Shown: piece by piece, positions 17,199 through 26,515 of the stretch
Layout of the letters: each line of letters starts with the position of its first letter
Numbering within the stretch: the stretch's first letter is position 1
Assembly: GCA_024275145.1 (NCBI GenBank)
Contig: JAJRZR010000035.1
Coordinates: 1-64,000, forward strand
Direction of reading: 5' to 3'
Length of the DNA: 64,000 bases
DNA from: Deltaproteobacteria bacterium
Lineage (GTDB): Bacteria > Desulfobacterota > Dissulfuribacteria > Dissulfuribacterales > QOAL01
The notes under the pieces: generated by a model
What the model was told of the DNA's origin: nothing
The model's input: the letters and a program-made list of their open reading frames with translations, nothing else
Database searches by the model: none
Translations under genes and position numbers: made by a program

Positions 17199-18993
17199 GC
17201 CATTCTCCAGTATCGATAACCACTTTGCCAGGTTCATTTGCAGACTATCCGGAGCCTCTCCGGAAGAAGGCCTGGAAGCTGCGGCAAGACTCGTAAGTCA
17301 TCATACCCGCCTTGGAAGTACCTGCATCGATCTTAGTGATCTTTCGGGAAAGACTCTCGTTGTTGAATCGACCAAAGAGAGGATCGATTGCCCTGGCTAT
17401 AGTACATGGCTCCAGGAATTGGAGGGCAGCAGGTGCGTAGGTGCCCCTGGTGAGGCCTCTCCCCTCATATTGGATCCGCCATTTCTATACCTGAAAAGGT
17501 ACTGGGCCTATGAAAAATCAGTGGCGAGGTTTGTGCTTGAAAGATGCGGATTCAAGTGGCCGTCAATCTCGCAGGACAGGCTGAAAGGCCCTTTCAACAG
17601 GCTCTTCCCAGCCAGGGCTCGGGAGACAGACTGGCAGGCCGTGGCGGCGTTATCCACCCTCGGAAGCCGAATTTCTATAATAAATGGTGGACCAGGTACG
17701 GGAAAAACCACTACGGTGGTGAAGATCCTGGCACTATTCATGGAAATCTTTGGGGACAAGGACCTTAAAATCCTTCTGGCAGCCCCCACAGGAAAAGCTG
17801 CCTCCAGGCTCAGCACTGCCATACTCAAAGGGAAAAAGCACCTCAAATCCCCCCGCCACGTAATCGACAGGATACCTTCAGATGCAGTAACCATACACCG
17901 CCTTCTTGGTGCAGGCAGACGCCGGATATTTTTTAACAAGGACAATCCACTGTACGCCGATCTTGTAGTCATAGATGAGGCATCAATGGTGGACCTTCCC
18001 CTAATGGCACATTTGATGGAGGCGATACCTCCGGGTTGCAGGCTCATACTGCTTGGGGACATGGATCAATTGACATCCGTACAGCCAGGCTCGGTCTTCA
18101 GTGACATCTGCCGGGCCGGAAGCAATGCCTTTTCTATGGCCTTTATAAAAATGGCAAAGATATTTACATACACGGCTGACATGACAATCGCAGAGGAGGA
18201 TGCTCTGCTTCAAGACAACATCACCACCCTTGTCAAAAATTACCGTTTCGATGAAGGCAGCCCTATCCAAAGACTAAGCACGCTCATAAGGGAAAGGGAT
18301 CACGAGAAGGCGATGGAAGTAATAAGTAGCGCCCGAAAGGAGCAACTAAGCTGGAAGGACCCATCCCACAGGCCCCTCAGGGAAACTACTCGGGAGCTCG
18401 TTGAGACGATCCACAGGCATTACCTTCAGTTTATGACCGAGATGGACCCAGAGAAGGCATTATCCGCCATGGGGAAATTGGGTGTCTTGTGTGCGGCAAG
18501 GTCGGGCCCCTTCGGTGCAGAAGGGATCAACTATATGGTTGAACAAAGATTCTTGAAGGAACATCCCACAGGCCACACAGCATATCCCGGACGGCCTGTA
18601 ATGGTTACGGTCAATGATTACAACAGGATGTTGTTCAATGGAGATACAGGCGTAATTCTTAATCAAAACAGTGAATTGTGGGCTTTTTTCCAGGGTGAAA
18701 AAGAAATCCGCAGGTTTTCCATCGCGGATCTGCCTGAACACCAAAGTGCCTATGCCATAACCGTACATAAAAGTCAGGGATCTGAATTCGACACGGTAGT
18801 GTTGGTACTGCCGGAAAGGATCAATCCTGTGTTGTCCAGACAGCTAATATATACGGCAATCACCAGGGCCAGAAGAAGGCTTGAGATATGGGGTGCCAGG
18901 GAAGTATTGACCCATGCATTGAAATCAGCCACTGTACGGACATCGGGTCTCAAGGCCAGGCTTTCCACATGGCATGAAAGTAAGGTGCATTAG
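17179..18993 (+). CDS. recD: RecD-like helicase (exodeoxyribonuclease V alpha subunit)
   Basis: A 604-residue superfamily 1 helicase, close to the length of E. coli RecD, the 5'-3' motor of RecBCD. Motif I is INGGPGTGKTTTVVK near residue 170, with APTGKAASRL (Ia), VVIDEASMVDLPLM (II), LLGDMDQLTSVQPG (III) and the C-terminal TVHKSQGSEFDTVVLVLP and YTAITRARRRLEI motifs. The N-terminal domain fits RecD rather than the longer RecD2. recB and recC are not adjacent; the neighbours are flagellar genes and a convergent operon. Whether a complete RecBCD exists cannot be judged here. Confidence 0.9.
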   Translation: MKIQLIEPFSSIDNHFARFICRLSGASPEEGLEAAARLVSHHTRLGSTCIDLSDLSGKTLVVESTKERIDCPGYSTWLQELEGSRCVGAPGEASPLILDPPFLYLKRYWAYEKSVARFVLERCGFKWPSISQDRLKGPFNRLFPARARETDWQAVAALSTLGSRISIINGGPGTGKTTTVVKILALFMEIFGDKDLKILLAAPTGKAASRLSTAILKGKKHLKSPRHVIDRIPSDAVTIHRLLGAGRRRIFFNKDNPLYADLVVIDEASMVDLPLMAHLMEAIPPGCRLILLGDMDQLTSVQPGSVFSDICRAGSNAFSMAFIKMAKIFTYTADMTIAEEDALLQDNITTLVKNYRFDEGSPIQRLSTLIRERDHEKAMEVISSARKEQLSWKDPSHRPLRETTRELVETIHRHYLQFMTEMDPEKALSAMGKLGVLCAARSGPFGAEGINYMVEQRFLKEHPTGHTAYPGRPVMVTVNDYNRMLFNGDTGVILNQNSELWAFFQGEKEIRRFSIADLPEHQSAYAITVHKSQGSEFDTVVLVLPERINPVLSRQLIYTAITRARRRLEIWGAREVLTHALKSATVRTSGLKARLSTWHESKVH

Positions 18994-19047
18994 ACCTCAT
19001 CTGTGTATTTTGATAATGATACCGTGGATAAACCGCTGGCCACTGGA

Positions 19048-20016
19048 TCAGTGATTGGCAAATAGCATCCTGATTGCCTGGGATGTAACACTGCTGTGCC
19101 AATGCCCTGTAAGCTCGGCCGTAATCCAACCACCAAGAAAAATAAACAACAATATCAAAGGAATAACAACTGATGGGACAGTTTGCCCCCACAAACTCTC
19201 CACTTTGAGTGCTCCTGGCGTATTACAGGCATTCACACATTCCAGGCACCCGATGCATTCAGAGCCTGCCACCACATCCGACCCGTGCACCTCGATGCAC
19301 ACAGGACATGCGGCACTGCACCTCCTGCAACCGGTACAGGCCCTATCATCCCTTGAGATTCGCAACAGCCCCGGTACGGAGATCAGCCCAAGGAAGGCAC
19401 CATAGGGACATATATATTTACACCAGAAGTTTCTGAAGACGAGCGACAACATGATCATCCCTCCGATAACGACGATGGTCATGGTAGAAGGTTGCAGGAA
19501 GAACATAAGCATCCGTACATCAGCTGTCATGTTGTAAGGACTATCCATAAACGCCTCTATAGAGCGAATATCCATACGGATGCAAACCATGAACAGAAAA
19601 AAGGAGAGAATGAGATATTTTATTGGAAGGAGCAAAAAGGTTGCATACCTGGGAAGACAAAACGAAGCCTTGAATACGTATCCTGCCTGTTCCAGAAGCC
19701 TCGACAGGAATCCCACCGGACATATCCAGCCACACATCCCTCTTCTAGCTACCCAAGCGCTCAAAATGGCTGAAAGGAAAATTACAAGGCCTGCCGGATG
19801 TATCCGATCAAACTGGCCTGTAATAACAAGGTGTTTCAAAGCAACCAAGGCGCTTATGGGAAGAAAGGCCTCGATCGATGCCGGACGCATTACATAGGTT
19901 GCTGATTTGCCAGATGCCCACAGGAAGAATTCGTAGAATCTTACGCCCGCAAGGATCATGTACATGGCAAATGCCCCTTGAATGAACCACCTTAAAAAGG
20001 ACACAAGCCTTTTCAA
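19048..20016 (-). CDS. NapH-like membrane ferredoxin (4Fe-4S)
   Basis: About 322 residues. An integral membrane protein of the NapH/MauN/CcoG-like group that passes electrons between the quinone pool and periplasmic or cytoplasmic partners. It shows membrane segments, two Cys-rich loops (CGWICPVG and CKYICPYG) typical of the family, and two 4Fe-4S motifs (CTGCRRCSAACPV and CIGCLECVNACN), with a final membrane segment. I start at TTG 20016, where GGAGGAG lies just upstream; the longer TTG 20037 start would encode that site as its first residues. It lies 39 bases after the AAA+ gene, so the two form an operon. Confidence 0.85.
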   Translation of the reverse strand: MKRLVSFLRWFIQGAFAMYMILAGVRFYEFFLWASGKSATYVMRPASIEAFLPISALVALKHLVITGQFDRIHPAGLVIFLSAILSAWVARRGMCGWICPVGFLSRLLEQAGYVFKASFCLPRYATFLLLPIKYLILSFFLFMVCIRMDIRSIEAFMDSPYNMTADVRMLMFFLQPSTMTIVVIGGMIMLSLVFRNFWCKYICPYGAFLGLISVPGLLRISRDDRACTGCRRCSAACPVCIEVHGSDVVAGSECIGCLECVNACNTPGALKVESLWGQTVPSVVIPLILLFIFLGGWITAELTGHWHSSVTSQAIRMLFANH

Positions 20017-20055
20017 ACCTATCTCCTCCTTTTTCAACTGCCACCCTTGCGGCCT

Positions 20056-22314
20056 CTACCAGATCCCCCTGAGCCCCAATGCCTTCCTGACACTATCCAC
20101 CCTTCTTTCCAGGTCGATCCTCCAATGGGCATGGATCCTTGCGCTGGGAGGGGTTATAAGCTCTGGAAGGCCGTATACGAGCCGTCCTGTGGCATGGCTG
20201 GCCTCGATTACGGCCTCGATTGAACGGGCACCGAATTTGTATTTTGCCACAAGCAGCCGCAGAAGCAGACCCGAGGTCTTTCTTGCTGCCTTTCGCCAGT
20301 GATTGTTCATTTGATGTGCAATGATGAAGGCCCTCTTCAACAATATCCTGTTAAGCTCATCCAGGTCTGCATCCGTGGCAGAATCCCTGAAAAGATCATC
20401 CGGTATCCCTATCCCGTCGATATCCACTACCACCCTGAGCCGACTCATGAAATCCGGAATCTTGAGACCCCTGACCTGTCTGGAAGCCACTGGATCGGCA
20501 CAATGCAGCATGGCCTCCATGGAATCATAGGAATCCTTGACCCCGCCGGCAAACACGAACACCGACCTGCCAATATAGCGCGGGATACCATGGACATACG
20601 TCACGCCATCCTGCATGGATGGCAAAAAGTATCTAAGGTAACCGAATTCCTGGTCCCTATAGGGACAATCGAATTCATCCCAGAATGCTATTGGTACCCT
20701 TCCCTTCGCGACAGAGGCCCGTACAAGATCTATTGCCGAATTTATCTCCTCAGGACCTGAAAACTGGGTCAAGTTGAATTCGAAAAACTCGAATGGATTG
20801 AAATCATATCTCCGGGAGATGACCTTCGCCACCTCCTTTACGGCAAAGGATTTGCCAGAGCCTGGTGGGCCGAACACCCCTATGCAGAGCGGCCTGTTGA
20901 AGCTTTCCTTGGATACATAGCTATCCATAACCCGTTGAAGGGTGACCACCGGTGCGATTTCTGCAGGGTCTGTTGTCCTGAGATTGCCGATCTGGAACAA
21001 TCTCAGCCCACAGAATCCCCTTTTAAGGTTAACCTCATCCTTCAACTGCTTGAGGACAGAAAGGATAACGCCAACGTATCCTGGAGGACTGGCAGAAACG
21101 ATCTGTCTTTTTTTATGCCTTATAACACCGGAGCCAGAAAAGAATGACCTGAAGGCCCTCTTCCTGTCCTCGTTACAACTCTGGCATGACACTGCATCGA
21201 GTGTCTTTTCGAACTCGTGTGTAATACCTGGCAGTTCAAAAAAGCAGGGATCTTCACTGGTTTCGATAAAAGAGCACGGGCCTTTCCCCGGAAGGGTCGA
21301 TGAAAAATTCAGGTTGGGAAATTCAAGGTTTCCGTTGAAATAATAGCCCCGTTCCCTTAGTAGGTGCCAATTCATCAAAACACGCTTGGAAAAATCGAAA
21401 AAATATCCACGATTCTTTACAGGGATCCTGCCAAAGCGCAGGCAGTCTATCGCAATCATGGCGGTAACCAGGCTGTCATAACAGGGCACGGATCCACCAC
21501 GCCTTGCATTGCCCTTTTCCGGAAGGCTGCCATCCCTATGTCTAAACATACTCTTTTCAGGACCAACATAGAGAATACCATGGGGGAACATCTCAACGAC
21601 GATGTGGCACCTGAAACGACCTTCAGCCTCGCTCCAAAGGCCGACTTCAGGTGACATCAAGGCCCTTAAGGTCATGGCCACCACTGACTCCCAGACTATG
21701 GCACTGTCCATTTCCATTCGGGTGGTTTCCAGGTCAGAAAGCCTGCAAAAAAGCAAAAACTTACGGCCAAACTGCCCGGCCCAATCCTCCCAGTGGGCAG
21801 CAGTAATCCCCAGTGCCACTACCCACGCCCTTGGATTCATGGCCTTGAGAAGTCCGGCCACCTGTGGAGGGCTGCCACCGTCATCTATGATCACGATCCC
21901 GTTGTTACCACTGAGGCTTTCTCGCTTGTCCTGATCCATTTCCAGGCGGTCGGGCCTCTGTGCCCTGCCTCCGGGAGGAAGTATCTGGTGCACCATAAAC
22001 CAGCCATGGTGCTCATCTGCCAGGGATATCCCCCTTTGCTTGAAAAGCTGGAATATGTCCCTTTGCTCTCCATAGGCGATGGTGTTCACCCTTGGGGTAA
22101 GCTCCGTGGATACGAGAAAGGAGGCAAGCCAGGTCAAACACTGCTCCAGGCGCCCTTCTTCAACCGAGACATCACCTGCCAACAGCTCGATAAAATCCCC
22201 TGGGTCATAGCCATAGGCAGGAAGGCTTCCCTGCGCCAGTAGGCTCACCTCTTTCAAGGGTAAATTGGTAATTCTGGCCCTTGATCCCAAAAGTGCCAAT
22301 TTCAGGTCTACCAT
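20056..22314 (-). CDS. Kinase-fold / AAA+ ATPase fusion of unknown function
   Basis: A 752-residue protein without membrane segments. The C-terminal 280 residues form an AAA+ ATPase: Walker A GVFGPPGSGKSFAVKEVAK near residue 478, Walker B IAFWDEFD near 541, and a sensor-like FVFAGG. The N-terminal half has VIIDDGG near residue 138, a WVVALG strand and CRLSDLETTRMEMD...VWES. This resembles the PfkB-like part of bacterial RyR-domain proteins, judged by pattern only. A CQSC pair lies in the linker. GGAG sits six bases before ATG 22314. It is followed by the NapH-like ferredoxin gene. I do not know its function. Confidence 0.8.
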   Translation of the reverse strand: MVDLKLALLGSRARITNLPLKEVSLLAQGSLPAYGYDPGDFIELLAGDVSVEEGRLEQCLTWLASFLVSTELTPRVNTIAYGEQRDIFQLFKQRGISLADEHHGWFMVHQILPPGGRAQRPDRLEMDQDKRESLSGNNGIVIIDDGGSPPQVAGLLKAMNPRAWVVALGITAAHWEDWAGQFGRKFLLFCRLSDLETTRMEMDSAIVWESVVAMTLRALMSPEVGLWSEAEGRFRCHIVVEMFPHGILYVGPEKSMFRHRDGSLPEKGNARRGGSVPCYDSLVTAMIAIDCLRFGRIPVKNRGYFFDFSKRVLMNWHLLRERGYYFNGNLEFPNLNFSSTLPGKGPCSFIETSEDPCFFELPGITHEFEKTLDAVSCQSCNEDRKRAFRSFFSGSGVIRHKKRQIVSASPPGYVGVILSVLKQLKDEVNLKRGFCGLRLFQIGNLRTTDPAEIAPVVTLQRVMDSYVSKESFNRPLCIGVFGPPGSGKSFAVKEVAKVISRRYDFNPFEFFEFNLTQFSGPEEINSAIDLVRASVAKGRVPIAFWDEFDCPYRDQEFGYLRYFLPSMQDGVTYVHGIPRYIGRSVFVFAGGVKDSYDSMEAMLHCADPVASRQVRGLKIPDFMSRLRVVVDIDGIGIPDDLFRDSATDADLDELNRILLKRAFIIAHQMNNHWRKAARKTSGLLLRLLVAKYKFGARSIEAVIEASHATGRLVYGLPELITPPSARIHAHWRIDLERRVDSVRKALGLRGIW

Positions 22315-22751
22315 AGTTCACTCCAGTCTGTAGTAAGGATTAGGGACGCAGCCGTCAACTAAAGATACGGCCTCCGTATTAATAGTCAAACATTTGTGCC
22401 TGGCCCCAGGTACGCTACCAGGGCATGAAAGCAAGCGCCTCCATTATTAGATCAGTTTCGGATAAAATTTCCATTTTTTTTCCCTTTACAAATACAGGAT
22501 CTTTTGGGATAAAATTATTAGATTGCTAGACCACGCTTTATCCAAGATCATGTACCCGTTTGACTGCGACACCGACGACAAATAGTCTGGCGTAAAAGCT
22601 ATGCCCTCCCAGGCCGTGTTTTCATGCTATGGGTCGGTATCAAGAGTACGGGCCGCATAGGGGTTTTGGATTCATCTGGCCAGCAATTTTTTCGTGGCCA
22701 CCTTTGACCACCATCCATCCTGAATAATCCAGCTTTGAAAGGAGGCAACTC
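22315..22751. other. Divergent intergenic region before the hydrogenase operon
   Basis: This 437-bp gap separates the minus-strand AAA+ operon from the plus-strand hydrogenase genes and must hold both promoters. It contains family B sequence near 22376-22440 and at 22590-22657, with an AT-rich core between (22450-22530). I saw no clear FNR, Fur or sigma-54 site. Confidence 0.5.
22590..22657 (-). repeat. Family B REP-like repeat
   Basis: Read on the minus strand it begins GCGGCCCGTACTCTTGAT and contains ATAGCATGAAAACACGGCC, matching the family B consensus. It lies about 95 bases before the hydrogenase small-subunit start. Confidence 0.65.
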
Positions 22752-23840
22752 ATGTCCAGGAGCTTTTGTGCGCCGTCCATGGGAACCGGCATCAGCAGAC
22801 GCGGATTCCTCAAGGGATGTGCCATGGCTGCAGCGGCGCTAGGCCTATCAGACGAACTCGTGCCAAGGATCGCCAGGGCCGCGGCCTCCCCACTGAAACC
22901 CCCGGTTGTCTGGCTTCATTTCCAGGAATGTACAGGGTGTTCCGAGGCACTACTCAGGGCGTCACACCCAGATATAGGGCGCCTCATCCTGGACATCATC
23001 TCCCTGGATTACCATGAAACCATAATGGCGGCCGCTGGCAACCAGGCAGAAAAGGTACTCAAGGACACCATCAGCAAGTACAAGGGCAAATTCATATGTG
23101 TGGTAGAGGGCGCGATACCCACCAAGGACAAGAGCATATACTGCAAGATAGGTGGAAGGACCGCCATGGAAATACTGGATGAGGTGGCCAGGGAATCAGC
23201 GGCCATCATAACCATAGGCACGTGTGCGTCCTTCGGTGGTGTACAGGCGGCTGCCCCGAATCCAACCGGGGCTGTGGGGGTCAGGGACCTGATAAAGGAC
23301 AGGCCGATTGTGAATATTCCAGGTTGTCCACCAAATCCCATCTCGTTTCTGGGCACTGTCTTAAATTTCCTTACGTTCAAAAGGCTTCCAGAAGCCGACC
23401 GTCTTGGCAGGCCGCTGTTTGCCTATGGCAGAAGGATCCATGACCAGTGTGAACGGCGTGCCCATTTCGATGAGGGCCGATTCGTAGAACGTTTCGGGGA
23501 CGAGGCCCACCGCAAGGGCTATTGTCTCTACAAGGCAGGCTGCAAGGGACCCGAGACCTTTTCCAACTGTCCGGCGGTACGTTTCAATGATGTAGGGGCA
23601 TGGCCCGTAGGAACAGGGCATGGCTGCATAGGGTGCACGGAGCCTGCCTTTTGGGACACAATGACCCCATTCTATGAAAGGCTTCCAGATGTCAAGATTC
23701 CCGGCAACCGGGGGATCGTTTCGAGTGCCGATAGCGCTGGCAAAAAGATCCTTGGCATAACCGCTGCGGCAATTGGCATCCACGCTGCTGTAGGCATTGG
23801 GAAGCGTGTCATAAAGGGTAAGGCTGACCAATCTGATTAA
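22752..23840 (+). CDS. [NiFe] hydrogenase small subunit, Tat-exported
   Basis: A 362-residue electron-transfer subunit of a membrane-bound uptake hydrogenase. A twin-arginine signal (SRRGFLKGCAMAAAALG) lies at residues 14-31. Three Fe-S clusters are indicated by ECTGCSEALL (proximal), GYCLYKAGCKGP (distal) and FSNCPAVRFN...GCIGCTEP (medial). The proximal motif is CTGC rather than the CTCC of oxygen-tolerant enzymes, suggesting a standard oxygen-sensitive type. A C-terminal hydrophobic helix (ILGITAAAIGIHAAVGIG) anchors it to the membrane. AAAGGAGG precedes the ATG. The large subunit follows by 25 bases. Confidence 0.95.
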   Translation: MSRSFCAPSMGTGISRRGFLKGCAMAAAALGLSDELVPRIARAAASPLKPPVVWLHFQECTGCSEALLRASHPDIGRLILDIISLDYHETIMAAAGNQAEKVLKDTISKYKGKFICVVEGAIPTKDKSIYCKIGGRTAMEILDEVARESAAIITIGTCASFGGVQAAAPNPTGAVGVRDLIKDRPIVNIPGCPPNPISFLGTVLNFLTFKRLPEADRLGRPLFAYGRRIHDQCERRAHFDEGRFVERFGDEAHRKGYCLYKAGCKGPETFSNCPAVRFNDVGAWPVGTGHGCIGCTEPAFWDTMTPFYERLPDVKIPGNRGIVSSADSAGKKILGITAAAIGIHAAVGIGKRVIKGKADQSD

Positions 23841-23865
23841 CTGAAAAAGCTCAGGGAGGAATCTC

Positions 23866-25566
23866 ATGGCTAAGCGGATCGTTGTAGACCCTATTACGAG
23901 GATCGAAGGTCACCTCAGGATCGATGCCGAAATAAAGGAAGGACATATAACAAAGGCATGGTCATCAGGGCAAATGTGGCGCGGTATAGAGGTCATCTTG
24001 CAAGGTCGTGATCCCAGGGATGCATGGCTATTCACCCAGAGAATCTGCGGAGTGTGCACCACCGTACACGCTATCGCCTCTGTAAGGGCCGTAGAGAACG
24101 CCCTTGACCTTGAGATCCCCATTAATGCCCAGTACATAAGGAATCTCATCCTTGCACTTCATGGCCTGCATGACCACATCGTGCATTTCTATATCCTTTC
24201 AGCACTCGATTGGGTGGATGTGGTATCTGCCCTGAAAGCCGATCCCGGAAAGACCGCCGCACTGGCCAACAGCCTTTCAGACTGGCCAGGCAACAGCGTG
24301 GACCGCTTCAAGGCAATCAAGGAAAAGATAAAGACTCTGGTAGACACCGGCCAGCTTGGCCCATTCGCCAATGGCTACTGGGGTCATCCTGCCATGAAGC
24401 TGCCACCTGAGGCCAATCTGATGGCCGTATCGCACTATCTGGAGGCCCTTGATTACCAGAGAAAGGCGGACTCAGCCATTGCCATCCTTGTAGGCAAAAA
24501 TCCGCACATACAAAACCTTTCGGTAGGAGGGGTGACCACTGCCATCAACCTGGACAATGAAGCCACGCTGAACATGGAAAGGCTTTACTGGATAAAACAG
24601 CTTGCCAAAGACGTCCGGGCATTCGTCCACAAGGTATACCTTCCGGACGTGATCACGATAGGAGCGCTCTACAAGGATTGGCTTGAATATGGCGCTGGGG
24701 TTACCAACTATCTGGCGGTCCCGGACATGCCCCTAGATACGCAAGGTACCCGGTTCGATCTTCCAGGCGGTACCATATTCGATGGGAAGCTCGATTCCGC
24801 GAAGGCATTCAAAAACTTCAAGGACCCCTATTTCCGTGACAATGTGATGGAGTCGATCGTTCACTCCTGGTACAAGGGTGACTGGACACGGCATCCTTTC
24901 AATGAAGATACCGTGCCGGACTATACGGATTTCCAGGAAAACGGGAAATATTCCTGGATAAAATCCCCCCGTTTCCAGAACAAACCGATGCAGGTAGGCC
25001 CACTTGCCCAGGTACTGGTGGGTTATGCCCTGGGGCACGATCTGACCAGACGGTATGTGGACTATGCCTTGGAGAGGATAAGCGGGCTTGCCGGAAGTAA
25101 AGTAGGTCTCGAAGCGCTCCACTCCACACCAGGAAGGCACCTGGGTCGGGCCATACGTGCTGCGGTATTGTCGGATCTTGCCATCAAACACTGGCAGCTC
25201 CTCGTGGACAACATTGGCAGAGGAGATACTGCCATCTTCAATCCCCCATCCTTTCCCAAGGGAGAACAGATGGGATTTGGCTTCCATGAGGCACCCAGAG
25301 GGGCATTATCCCACTGGATTGTAATCAGGGACGGAAGGATAAGTAATTATCAGTGCGTAGTGCCTTCCACCTGGAATGCCGGACCGAGGGATGGTAAACA
25401 ACAGCCAGGCCCCTACGAGGCCTCCTTGGTGGACAACCCCGTGGCGATACCGGAAAGGCCCCTGGAGGTACTCAGAACCGTCCATTCCTTTGACCCATGT
25501 ATAGCCTGCGCAGTGCACATGCTGGACCCAAAGGGGGAAGAGCTGTCGAGTATCAAGGTGCTCTAG
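23866..25566 (+). CDS. [NiFe] hydrogenase large subunit
   Basis: A 566-residue catalytic subunit that carries the NiFe(CN)2CO site and oxidises H2 in the periplasm. Both ligand motifs are intact: RICGVCTTVH near residue 60 and DPCIACAVH at the C-terminus. The His of the second motif is followed by a 15-residue tail (MLDPKGEELSSIKVL) that a maturation endopeptidase would remove. It is exported with the small subunit. No hyp genes or dedicated protease follow in this operon, so maturation must rely on genes elsewhere. Confidence 0.97.
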   Translation: MAKRIVVDPITRIEGHLRIDAEIKEGHITKAWSSGQMWRGIEVILQGRDPRDAWLFTQRICGVCTTVHAIASVRAVENALDLEIPINAQYIRNLILALHGLHDHIVHFYILSALDWVDVVSALKADPGKTAALANSLSDWPGNSVDRFKAIKEKIKTLVDTGQLGPFANGYWGHPAMKLPPEANLMAVSHYLEALDYQRKADSAIAILVGKNPHIQNLSVGGVTTAINLDNEATLNMERLYWIKQLAKDVRAFVHKVYLPDVITIGALYKDWLEYGAGVTNYLAVPDMPLDTQGTRFDLPGGTIFDGKLDSAKAFKNFKDPYFRDNVMESIVHSWYKGDWTRHPFNEDTVPDYTDFQENGKYSWIKSPRFQNKPMQVGPLAQVLVGYALGHDLTRRYVDYALERISGLAGSKVGLEALHSTPGRHLGRAIRAAVLSDLAIKHWQLLVDNIGRGDTAIFNPPSFPKGEQMGFGFHEAPRGALSHWIVIRDGRISNYQCVVPSTWNAGPRDGKQQPGPYEASLVDNPVAIPERPLEVLRTVHSFDPCIACAVHMLDPKGEELSSIKVL

Positions 25567-25577
25567 GAGGTGCGTCC

Positions 25578-26222
25578 ATGAAATACGAAAAAAGAAAGGT
25601 TTGGGGTGTACTGCTTCGCCTGTTCCACTGGGCATTTGTCCTATCGATCGTGGCGCTTACCGTGACCGGCATATATGTCCATAATCCTTGGACCAATACC
25701 GTGCTTGAGGGAACGGGCCGGTTTCCCTTGGCCACGATGCGCTATATACACTTTGTGGCGGGCTTCGTACTTACAGGGGCCATACTGACAAGGATCTATC
25801 TACTGGTATTCGGAAATCGCCATGAAAAATTCCTGGATTTCATCCCTGTTACTCCCCGGAATATAAAGAATTTCTTTGCAACCCTGGCCTATTACCTGTA
25901 TCTTAGCGACAAATACAGGCCCAGATCCGGTCACAACGCACTGGCAGGGAGCATCTATCTGGTCACCTTCTTCCTTGCCTTGGGACAGATACTGACCGGG
26001 TTCTACCTGCTCTATCCGGAGAACCTGACGCTACAGGGTATAGGGCTCAAGCTCTTCGGAACACAGCAACAGGCTCGATTTATCCATCACCTGTTGATGT
26101 GGTACTTTATCCTGTACGCCTTTACGCACATCTACATATTGATATGGAACGATATCAAAAGGCCCCAAGGACTCATATCATCCATATTTAACGGCACCAA
26201 GTTCAAGCCTGGCAAGGTATGA
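25578..26222 (+). CDS. Ni/Fe-hydrogenase cytochrome b subunit
   Basis: A 214-residue HyaC/HydC-type diheme cytochrome b that links the periplasmic hydrogenase to the quinone pool. It has four membrane segments with candidate heme His residues in LFHWAFVL, YIHFVAGF and HHLLMWYFILYAFTHIYI. The start is ATG 25578, with GGAGGTG eleven bases before it; the track start at 25497 lies inside the large-subunit gene. It closes the three-gene operon and is followed by a family A repeat carrying a terminator-like hairpin. Confidence 0.94.
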   Translation: MKYEKRKVWGVLLRLFHWAFVLSIVALTVTGIYVHNPWTNTVLEGTGRFPLATMRYIHFVAGFVLTGAILTRIYLLVFGNRHEKFLDFIPVTPRNIKNFFATLAYYLYLSDKYRPRSGHNALAGSIYLVTFFLALGQILTGFYLLYPENLTLQGIGLKLFGTQQQARFIHHLLMWYFILYAFTHIYILIWNDIKRPQGLISSIFNGTKFKPGKV

Positions 26223-26245
26223 ATCAAGTCGGCCGAGCATGACCT

Positions 26246-26515
26246 ACAATTATGCAGATTGCAAGTTTGCCGAAAAGATGCCAAGCGGAAAGGCACGCGA
26301 GATGTGCTTGGGTACCTCAAGGCTCGGCAACGCAGCAGATCAGGTAACATTACGCGACCCTTGCGGCTAAGATGCCTGAGATATAGTATATCATATCCAA
26401 TAAGCCCTGCATTTTAGGTGCAGGGTTTGATGATCTTATAAGCTGCATATAATAATTGTTTGAATTATTTAAGACAAATCATTTACTCAGACCTTTGAAA
26501 TGCATAATCTGGGAT
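26246..26515 (+). repeat. Family A MITE-like repeat, copy A3
   Basis: A 270-bp element starting ACAATTATGCAGATTGCAAGTTTGCCG and ending TTTGAAATGCATAATCTGGGAT. The left part and right end match copies A1 and A2; the middle differs. It holds a CCCTGCA/TGCAGGG hairpin (26405-26425) followed by TTTGAT. Its right end runs into trmH and encodes that protein's last residues. Confidence 0.7.
26405..26429 (+). terminator. Terminator-like hairpin after hydrogenase operon
   Basis: A 7-bp stem CCCTGCA/TGCAGGG with a 7-base loop and a short, weak T run (TTTGAT). It lies 183 bases after the cytochrome b stop and inside repeat A3. The poor T tract makes it a tentative call. Confidence 0.35.
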
